Shown piece after piece: positions 1-9,700 of a stretch of 64,000 bases of DNA (positions within the stretch are counted from its first letter, which is position 1; every line of letters begins with the position of its first letter). Source of the stretch: Rhinopomastus cyanomelas (taxonomy: Eukaryota; Chordata; Aves; Bucerotiformes; Rhinopomastidae); the NCBI GenBank assembly GCA_013400115.1, contig VXBP01003566.1, positions 744,001 through 808,000 on the forward strand, read 5' to 3'. Under the pieces are notes generated by a model. It searched no databases, was not told the DNA's origin, and worked only from the letters and a program-made list of their open reading frames with translations. Position numbers and translations under genes: made by a program.

Positions 1-1587
1 CTGTTGTGTCTTCATTTAACCTCTTCAGGCAAGAAGGTAAACAATTCTATTCTTTTTTCCCCCCAAAAAAATAACTTGTGATTTTTTTTTCACAGATGCA
101 AAGTAGTCTGCAGGTTGATAAAGTAAAAATCATCTTTACAGATGAGCCAGAGTGCGAGATGCCAGCCTGCAGGCAGCCCAACCCACTGCTAAAGTTCAGG
201 TGGCTCCAGAGCTCATATGCAGTAGTGAGCTGGGCTTCCGTGGGACGCAGCTGGGGTGTTCATGAACACACGTCCAAGCTGTGAGTCTAGAGAGCCTCAC
301 CTGAATTTCACAGGCATTCAAGTCTGAAATTTCTCCAGGAGTCCTTTGCTCGTGCAGAAGGCTCTCATTGCCGTTGGACTGGCCAGCTCAGTGGCTTATC
401 GCAGAAAATAGATGGCTTTTTGCCTGTATCTCTAGAAAGGCTGGAGGGCAGCCCTTTCAGAGCACCTCTGCATGAAGTGATGATTTTGATGACCTGGACA
501 AACTCACCCATGAAGTGAGAAATGCAAGTTCATTTCCCTTCTTCCTCAGGTTTCCATATTCAAGGCAGAGGGCAGGCGATTCTTTGACTGGGTGTTTAGG
601 AGTTTCCTTTGCACTCCAGTCCCTGCTGCCAGGGGGTTGTGTTTCTAAACAGTGACGATATGAAAAAGGCAGGAGGGTGGAGCAGTATTCAGATTTGGTT
701 TGGTAGTGGGGATGCAACTCTTCGCTATCAAAGTGTTGGCTCTTGGCTTTGGCAGCGACGTTGAGCAGCTTGCTGAGGAGCCAGGGCAGCTGCACGCAGG
801 CAGCTTGCCATGTTCAGCCTGTAACTGGCCGATGTACATCCCTGTCTGCTTATGCAGGAGTAATTGGACTAGACAAGAGTACAAAAGATGCTGGATGTAC
901 TGATGCAAAATAAGGCCTTTAGGAAAGGCCCTTTCTGGCATAAAAATAGCCTGAGAGGTCAAGTTGTTTGCAAAATGAACTTGGCAATATTTCCCTTGAA
1001 AGGTTATTTTGAAGTTGGTGTTTTGTGTCACGTAGGGATGATCAGAATTTCTGTGCTGTAGGGAATTTTATTTTCCTTATGTGCTGTTCACCCCTTTCAG
1101 TGCAAACCAGCAGAGAAACACCTGGAAACTTCTTTTTGTTTAGGGAATGATCATGAGAAAGAAGAAAGCCCCTTTTGCTGATGGCAGTAGCTCCTGCTCT
1201 CCGGCATATGCTCATTTTCTGGGACTCACACCCCACTCTGTCTTCCTTGGTGTGTGAGAAATGAATGTGCACTGAAGCACCTTGATGGGAGGCAGATTGA
1301 ATAAGTACAACATCCAATGGGAATTGTCACGTGGTGTCAGGCAAAACAGGTTCCCTCTTGCTTACCTTGTGTTGAATACAGAATTACCTTAAAAACAAGG
1401 CAGCAGCTCTCTCAGCGTCCCCACCTTATTTACTGCCTCCTCCTGTTGACTGCTCATATCATCTAATACACCTATTAATTACGAGAGCTGCAAGCACAGC
1501 TTTCTATTCTTCCACAGTTTTTGTCTTGATTTCCTGCACCCTTAGTCAAAAACACACTGTAAGGGAAGAAGACAAATATAAGTAATA
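1..1587. other. Upstream flank, no gene recognised
   Basis: No serpin exon, splice-bounded reading frame or RNA gene could be recognised here. The short open frames on both strands lack family similarity and splice context. A 5' non-coding exon of SERPINB12 may lie here or in 1831-3586 but cannot be placed from sequence alone. Confidence 0.5.
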
Positions 1588-1830
1588 ACTGGGATAAGTA
1601 ACTCCTGGGGAGATTCTAGTGGGAGTCCAGAAAAAAAATTGTTCCCCAGGAGAACAATTAACCTCTGGAATCATCTCCCAGGGGAAGGGGTCAGTTGCCC
1701 TGCGTTGGACAGTTTTAAGACCCAGCTTGATAGGCTCCTGGACACCTAATTTAAACTCTATTTTTAGCTTGATAGGTTGGGCTAGATGATCCTGGAGGTC
1801 CCTTCCAACCTGAGATTCTACGAATCCATG
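1588..1830 (+). mobile_element. CR1 retrotransposon 3' fragment (older family)
   Basis: The segment reads toward the CR1 3' end: a GATGATCCTGGAGGTCCC-type block near 1785, then CTTCCAACC and a degenerate ATTCTA tail. The body, with its GGGGAGATTCT start and a GACAGTTTTAAGACC block, matches the minus-strand copy at 14483-14775, so the two belong to one subfamily. Confidence 0.8.
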
Positions 1831-3586
1831 AATAAATAGCTATAGAAGTGTTCCTCACACAACCGTGGAAGCGATTTGACACCTTCACAAGGTCTCTGGT
1901 GCACAGTGGTTGCTTCTGAAGGAAGTTTTCTTCCTGGGGAGCTCCTTGCTCACACATAGCACAGCCAGCAGTTTCCATCCACTGAACCATCATGCAAGTC
2001 ATCCCCGGTCATCAGCTGTAAAGCCCCAACCTTTGCTGGTTCTGCACTATTCCTAATGCTCTGTGCTGATGCCTGGGCTGGCACAGAGAAGCAGCTAGGA
2101 TCTTCCTGGTAATCTTCTCCTGATCTTCTGTCTCCTCTCTTTGCCACTCCAAGATATTTTAAAAACACCATTACTGTTTGTTCTCTACCATGAGGGTTTT
2201 CTCTGAACCCCACTATCCTCTCAGGATCTCCAAACTCTCCCTGAATGATTGCACACACAGCTTTACAGGGTGGACTCTTTCATACACTCGTGCCCCCCCA
2301 ATTTAGATGCAGAATGTCCACTAAATCCTCTCACTCTGCAGTAGGGAACCTCCTACACCAGCCCACACCTCCCCTCCCTTACTTTGGGTTTCCAGGACAC
2401 ATTTCTGTGCAGCTTCCACTCACAAACCCCTGCAGCTGGCTGTAGTGTTTCGCACCCCAATACTTCTCTGAGGACAACCACAACCAGTGGTCCTCTTGGT
2501 GGGCCAGGCTCCTGGGCTCTCCCTCCACATTTGGCAGTAATTCTCTGCCTGCAGGGTGGGGTGGAGGAGGCACCTTCCTGCTGAGGATGTTTATTAACTC
2601 TCTTTCCTTCTGGACTTGTTGTGAGGTCTGGGCACACCTACCCTGCGCCTCATGACCTACATTGACCGTGAGTTCATTCACAGCTCTGTCTCAGATCTCC
2701 AAGAGGTGTGGCAGTGGAGCAGTGCAAACGTCAATGCTCATGAAGCACTGACTCTGGTTTTCAGAAGGTTCTGGGTAGTCAGTAATGATTATTTCGTGCA
2801 ACGTGGTTTTCTTGTGGTAAGATGACTGTGTTACTGAAAGGAGATACGTGTCGCACAAAGACAGAGCTACAACACCTGCTCTCAGGACTGATGAGAAAGA
2901 ACTCATCTTTAACTGGTCTGTTCAGAGAGTCTTTTGGGTATTCCTCCCCTGTTTTGCCCACTCGTTTTAGAGCTTTATGGACTTCAGAACAAAGCCATTC
3001 AGGACTTCAGGACAGAATAAACAGCTTGGTATGAAATAGGTAGGAACTTTTTCTTTCAGTATCACACGTTCTTTCCACATCAGGCAGAGCCATGCTGCAG
3101 CATCAATTACTGCTGTGCTGTCTAATGTCGTCAAGAGGCAAGAAACATCAGCATTTGCTGCAGCAGCACCTTCCTCTATTCAGCAACTTGAAAACCACTG
3201 CAGTGATCTCTCTTAGGCTGAGGCTGCTTTCCCCTGGCTAAGTGTGTTCCTTCTCGTTGTCTGGCACTGGCCCTGGGCTGAGAGGGTTTGTGCAGACAAA
3301 TGCTGCACCTCAGCTGAGCCACCAGCGCCCTGGTAACTTCTTCTGGCATCCAAGGCCCAGCCTTTCATGCAAAGCTTGTGTTTGGCTCCTGGGCAACAGG
3401 TGTCATGTGCTCTGAGTCTTGAGGACAATGCAAGACATTTTTAGGAGCACTTTGAGTAAAGAAAACCCTGTGAACGTCAGACTCTCTGTGAGGTAGGGAC
3501 TGTGGCTGTGCTAAATGATTCTAGATGTGACCTAGGCAGGCAACAATCTGTATCACATGTCTTCTATCTTTTGTGCTTCTGAGCAG
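1831..3586. other. Flank immediately upstream of SERPINB12 coding exon 2
   Basis: Nothing with recognisable coding character is visible. The non-coding first exon and promoter of SERPINB12 should lie in this general area, by analogy with other clade B serpins, but no TATA/leader pair like those of the ovalbumin genes is seen. Confidence 0.4.
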
Positions 3587-3767
3587 CAGCTCCTTCATGA
3601 TGGGCTCCATTTCCAGACCAGTTACTGAGTTTTGCCTGGATCTCTACAATAACCTCAGCAGAAACGCCGGGGACACGAACATCATCTTCTCTCCAATGAG
3701 CATCTCTATTGCCCTGTCGCTGGTCCATCTAGGTGCAAGAAACAATACTGCTGCTCAGATAGAGAGA
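3587..3767 (+). CDS. SERPINB12: SERPINB12 exon 2 (start codon 3600)
   Basis: The acceptor is TTCTGAGCAG, ending at 3586. Thirteen non-coding bases precede ATG 3600. The exon encodes 56 residues (helix A to helix C) ending in QIER, and the GTAAGT donor at 3768 is phase 0. The exon has exactly the 168 coding bases found in all three ovalbumin genes. Confidence 0.85.
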
Positions 3768-6700
3768 GTAAGTATTCATGAAATGTGCTGGGGTGCTTCC
3801 TCACTCCCTGCTGTTCCCTTCATGGAAATGATGGGCATCCTGGCATGACACATGTGAGATGGTCTCACAGGAACCAGCGATGAATGCAAGCACAGGAGTC
3901 ACCCTCATAGCCATGCCTGGTGCACTGCAATCCTTGCCACCTGCTTCTTCAGTTAGTCCCATGCCCCCATGCAGCCTCAGGACCACAGAGCCAGGGCTGG
4001 ATGGGAGGAGGTGAATCATCACAGTGAGGACCTCTGGCTGTTACCCATCCTGCTGCCAATAGTGACTTTGGTTCAAAAATCTGGGCAAGTGGCTCCTCTT
4101 GTGGTTGCTGTGAGGATCCTGAAAGTGTGAGCCTGGAGGAGTAGAGTGGGACCTTACAGAAACTTGAAGGAGCTCTACCTGGATGGCTGGAAGCGTTAGC
4201 TCACTTGTCACTTAGATGTTCAAGAGTCAGAACAACTCACCAGCAGAACTCACAGGGACCCAGGTGGGCAGGTAGGAGGTGAAGACCATCCCTCTGGTTG
4301 CCGTGCCTTTACTTCCCACAGTACAAATTCTGCTTTCTACAGTTTTTCTTGTTTGTGAAAAGACCAGTAATACCAAGGTAGAGGTCCTTCCCAGCAGCTG
4401 GCTCTGGTAGATCTTCATCTGTCATATCCCAATGCTGCCAAGAGTGGGTCACCAGCAGCTGAGGCAGACATGCCCTCCTCATGAGGTTTACAAGGTGTAG
4501 TTAACCTTCACTGGTGGCTGCAAGGTGTCAGCCCAGCTACTCTTGTACTGCCCCTCTTCAACACATTCAGGGAGACAGAATATCAAAAATATCAAGATAA
4601 GGGCAGGGACATAGAATCATAGAATCTTTAGGCATTGGAAGGGACCTCGAAAGATCATCTAGTCCAATCCCCCTGACACAGCAGGATCACCTAGACCAAG
4701 TCACACAGAAACACATTCAGGTGGGTCTTAAACATCTCCAGAGAAGGACACTCCACAACCTCTCTGGGTAACCTGTTCCAGTGCTCTGTCACTCTTGCTG
4801 TGAAGAAGTTCATTCTCATATTGATGTGGAACCTCCTATGTTCCATCTTACACCCATTGCCCCTTGTCCTATCACTAGATGACACTGAGAAGAGCCTGGC
4901 TCCATCCTGCTGACACCCACCCTTCACACATTTACAGACATACACTGTCATGGCTAAACAGACAAATCCAGCTAAGGAAAAACTTCTTCACTGTGAGGAT
5001 GACAGAGCCCTGGCTCAGGCTGCCCAGAGAACTTGTGGAGTCTCCTGCTCTGGAGAATTTCAAAACCCACCTGGATGTGTTCCCGTGTGACCTGATCTAG
5101 GGGATCCTGCTCTGGGAGGGGGTTTGGACTAGATGATCTCTAGAGATCACTCCCAGACACCTGAATTCTGTGGATCTGTGATTCTCATTCTGGAGCAGGC
5201 TGGAACCAGCTCCGCTTGACTTGGGGGCAGCCCCTGATCTCTGCACAGATTCCGCTGCTGCAGCCTCTTGGCTACCATAGTCCTGCCACACAGGCCACGT
5301 GCACAGGGACTCCTGTTTGCTTTAGGAAAGCAGGATGCTCAGTAAAACAAGGGCAACCCTATGTATGACCCGACATGACTATAATTCAGAAGCTTTTCAG
5401 GCAGATACTTGCATGTGAGCAGCAGGACTGCATTTCGGTCAGATCCCCCTTGTTTCAATGAGAGGACTGATTGCAAAAAGCCAGTTTTGATGTTTTCAAA
5501 GAAAACTATTTTCATCTCTTTGCCTGAGGAAAGGTTTTGGTTTGACACTTAAGAGGACTGTAGCCATAAAAATACAAATCAGACAAAACCACTTTGGGGC
5601 AGTGGAGTTTTGAGGGGTTAAGTACCAATTCTTCTTGGCTGGCTAATATAGGACTGTGAGGTTGACAGCGATTTATGGACAATATCAAGACTGTCACTTC
5701 AGACTGTCTGAGGGAAAGAAAATATCTTTCATAAAGTTTCTCCAGGACAGCACAATAAGTCTTTTAAACAGGGAAAATGCTTTTATCCCAGTTACCATTG
5801 CTGTGACCTGACATCTCCAACGCAGGTGCTCCACGTCGAGAAAGCTGCAGGAGGTGTGAGCCTTGGGGCTGCTCCTGAGAGCCCAGGCCGAGACCTGGAG
5901 CCAGAAGGAAGCGGGGAAGGACAGCCTGATCTCTCACAGGTGCGTCCTTGGGTGGGGAGCGTTGGACGCTCCACGGTACCAGGGGTTGCTCGATGTAAGG
6001 GAAGCTGCCACTGGAGGGAGGCAAGATCCCACGCACAGAGCCTGCCCCGTCTGCTGGGAAACGCCTGCGCAAGGTGTCGCTTTCTGTGAAGCTACTTGGT
6101 CTTACGAGGAGCATCTGAAAGCACTGGGGTTATTTGGTCTGGAGAAGAGGAGCCTGAGGGGAGACCTTATTGCTGTCTGCAACTACCTGAAAGAAGGTTG
6201 TAGCCAGGCAGGGGCTGATCTGTTCAGTCAAGTAACAAGCGACAGAACAAGAGGAAGTGGCCTTGAGCTGTACCAGGGGAAGTTTAGGTTGGACACTAGG
6301 GAAAACGTCTTTACTGAAAGGGTTAGCAGACACTGGAACAGGCTGCCCAGGGAGGCGGTGGAGTCCTCGCTCCTGGGCATATCTAGGAGTCATGCACACA
6401 CAGTGCTGAAGGAACTTCTTTACTGTGAGGGTCACGGAGCACTGGAACAGACTCCCCAGGGAGGTCGTGGAGTCTCCTTCTCTGGGGACTTTCAAGGCCC
6501 GCCTGGATGCGTTCCTCTGTGATCTGTGTTAGATAGTTTTGTCCTGCTCCGGCAGGGGGGTTGGACTCGATGATCTCTTGGGTCCCTTCCAACCCCTAAC
6601 ATCCTATGATGATGATTATGATGATGATCTGGGTTAGTGGAGGGCTTGTCAGTGCTAGGCTGCCGATTGGATTCAGTGATCTTTGAGGTCTTCTCCAATT

Positions 6701-9700
6701 AGGCAATTCAGTGATTTTGTAATCCCAAAGCCCTCAGTGATCTCATCTGAAGGAGGCTTGTGCTACAAGCCTTAGCTGAGCTGAACATGGACATCAGTAC
6801 AGCAGGATTTAGCTCTACAGTGTCATCTAATCCCTGTGCAAAGCAACAACCTAAGCTGTGTGGAGGAATTGTTGTAACTGTTGTGTTTGTCATGTTCCCA
6901 GTGTAACAAGGACGGGGACCTTAATCATCAAGCACTGAAGGCACTGCTTTTACAACTACACAACCTTGGTGAGAGATACACTTTAACCCTGGCCAACAAT
7001 CTTTTTATACAACAAGGCTTTGAACTCCAGCAGGTAAGTGACAATTATCCCTCTTATACCAGCTAGTCTGCTAACTGCTGTGGCCCGGATCTTGAGCCTC
7101 CATCTAACTGTGAGCCTTGCTGCTCTTCCTCTTGCCTACATTTTGGAGCACTTGATGTGCTGCTTCTTGGAGCTGTATCGCTTCAGGATGTTGTGGAAAA
7201 GTGTCAACTTCCAGTTATTTTGCTTAAAAACACACCTTGAGAATGTCCATGGTTGGTTTGGGCATGTTGGCTAGTCTCTCCTCCTAAGTTACTACTGATA
7301 GAACAAGAGGAAACAGCCTCAAGTTGTGCCAGGGGAGGTTGACATTACACATCAGGAAAACTTTCTTCCCTGACAGAGAGGTCAGAGGTTGGAACAGGCT
7401 GCTCAGGGAGAGAGTGGAGTCGCTGTCCCGGGAGGAGTTCAACAAACGAGTAGATGTGGCCCCATGGAACATGGCTTCGTGGGCAGAGTGGAGCTGGGTT
7501 GACAGTTGAACCGAATGTTCTTGGAGATCTCTTGTAACATTAGTGGTTCTGTAATTTTACACTCAGACACTCAGGCTGTGTGAACACAGCCCTATATGGC
7601 TGTCCTGGCTCTTGGTGAGCAACTGTGGTCTTGTGCATGGCACTGGGGCAACAGTAACCTTGGGGAGTGTTTGTCACCTAGGATGCAAAGCATCTTCATC
7701 TCTAGTGGTGCTGTGCTGAACTCCTGACTCTTTTCTGTCAAGCATTTCTTTGGATGGTTTGGGTACTTCAGCACTAAATGAATGCATCCTTCACCTCTCT
7801 AAGTTTTATTGTTACCTGACCCTCAGGTACGCAGTTCTCCATGGGAAGGCTCTCTTTTCTGACTCCTTTTAACTTCCTTACTCTTTTGCCTGTGCAATAG
7901 GATAATGAACTCTTCTTCAAAGAGTCTCTGAATAGACTGCAGACAGTTAGTGTTTCCAAAATGAAGTTTTGCCTGATGGATCAATAGGTCCTTCCCCGTC
8001 TCTAAAGTACTTCTTAACCATCAATTTCTATCAGAAGGGAGCAAGTGCTTAACAGGTTAGACCAGCTCATGTCAATTCTTTTGCTTTGCAGCGATTCCTG
8101 CAGTGTGCTGAGGAACTCTACGGAGCGATGCTGCAAACAATGGACTTCCACGGTGCTGTTGAAGCTGCTAGAGTGAAAATTAACTCCTGGGTTGAAAGTG
8201 AGACACAAGGTAAAAAAAAGGAACCCCATAGCCATTTGGCTTCCGTTACAGAAATTCTAGGGTACAGAGGCAAAGGCTTGTTTCAGGGTGCTCAGTCCTG
8301 TTTTGTTTAAAGGCACTTTGTTTCTCCATCCACTCTTGAAATGTTAGAGTGTTTTATCAGCTGAATTATTTCCAAATTAAAGGACGGTTTGTTGTCACTC
8401 CTGCATTTCCACTCTTATGCCTGGAATCATAACTTTGATAGTACCTGTATTGCTGATCAGAGGAATCCCTCTGGGGAACAGCCACAGAGGCAGATATAGG
8501 ACAGCAGAGGTTGGAAATGGTGAGCTTCGTGGTGATGAGATTGGGAACAGCCTGGGAGAGGAGGGTGAAGGAGACTGAGGACCTGACTGTGTAGAACAAT
8601 GTCCACAAATACAGATGTGACCACTGTTTGGACTCACTGTCACAAGTGGCAATCAACCAGCTCAGTCCCTTAGCAGGCTGGCCGGGGTCATTGCTGATCA
8701 AACTAAACAGGACAGACACTGCTTTCCTTTAGTTTTACCAGAGATGCAGCAGCAGGATGAACATCTTTTTATTCTTCTGGCTGAACATAAACCAGAACAA
8801 ATAGATTGGAAGGCCCAAACAAATAGATAGGAAGGTTTTTGTACTGGCAGAGCAGCTTGTGGCCGGTAGGAGAAGGAGTTGTCAGCTCCACCTGGCTCCC
8901 AGTAAGGAGGCTGAAGGTTCAAGAGTTATCTCAAACAGCATTAGGAGCCATCATTGCTCTAGGTGCTCACATGAAGGCTACGGACCTGCTACCTCCTACT
9001 TTAGTGTCTGAATAAAGTAAAAATCTGCAGAGCTTGTTAACTGCTGTGCTTGGTGCAAAGAGAAAGAAGCCCTCGTGTTAACCAGAACATGTGCTAAATG
9101 GTGCTGCTCCTTCCCCAGGGCTAGTTTTCCCTTGCACACACTACATATGGCCTCTGAAAGCTGGTTAACTCCCCACTCCCCTCTGTCCCCCCGGTAGAGG
9201 GATCTAAAATTTGTTTCCTATATTCCTTTCTCTCCCAAGTCACTAGTGATGGGACAAGAGGAAATAGCCTCAAGTTGTGCCAGGGGAGGATTAGGTTGGA
9301 CATCAGAAAAACCTGCTTCCCTGACAGAGTGGTCAGGGGTTGGAACAGGCTGCTCAGGGACGGAGTGGAGTCGCTGTCCCTGGAGGAGTTCAGAAAATGA
9401 GTAGATGTAGCCCTATGGAACATGGTTTAGTGGGCAGGGTGGGCTTGGGTTCACTGCATGATCTTGGTGGTCTTTTCCGACCTTAGTAGGGTGACAGAGC
9501 ACTGGAACAGGCTGCCCAGGGAGCTTGTGGAATCTCCTTCTCTGGAGATGTTTAAAACCCACCTGGATGTGTTCCTGTGCAACTAGATCTAGGTGATCCT
9601 GTGCTGGCAGGGTGATTGGACTAGATGATCTTTTGAGGTCCCTTCCAACCCCTAAGGTTCTGTGATTATTCTATATTGTCCCCATCTTTTGAATAAACCC

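Noticed and set aside
3597..3599. Upstream in-frame ATG of SERPINB12
   Set aside because: It has T at -3, whereas the adjacent ATG at 3600 has A at -3 and G at +4 and aligns with MGSI of the paralogues.
5854..5860. Alternative earlier donor GTGTGAG in SERPINB12 exon 3
   Set aside because: Its use would shift the phase and break the frame into exon 4; the GTGCGT donor at 5940 keeps phase 0.
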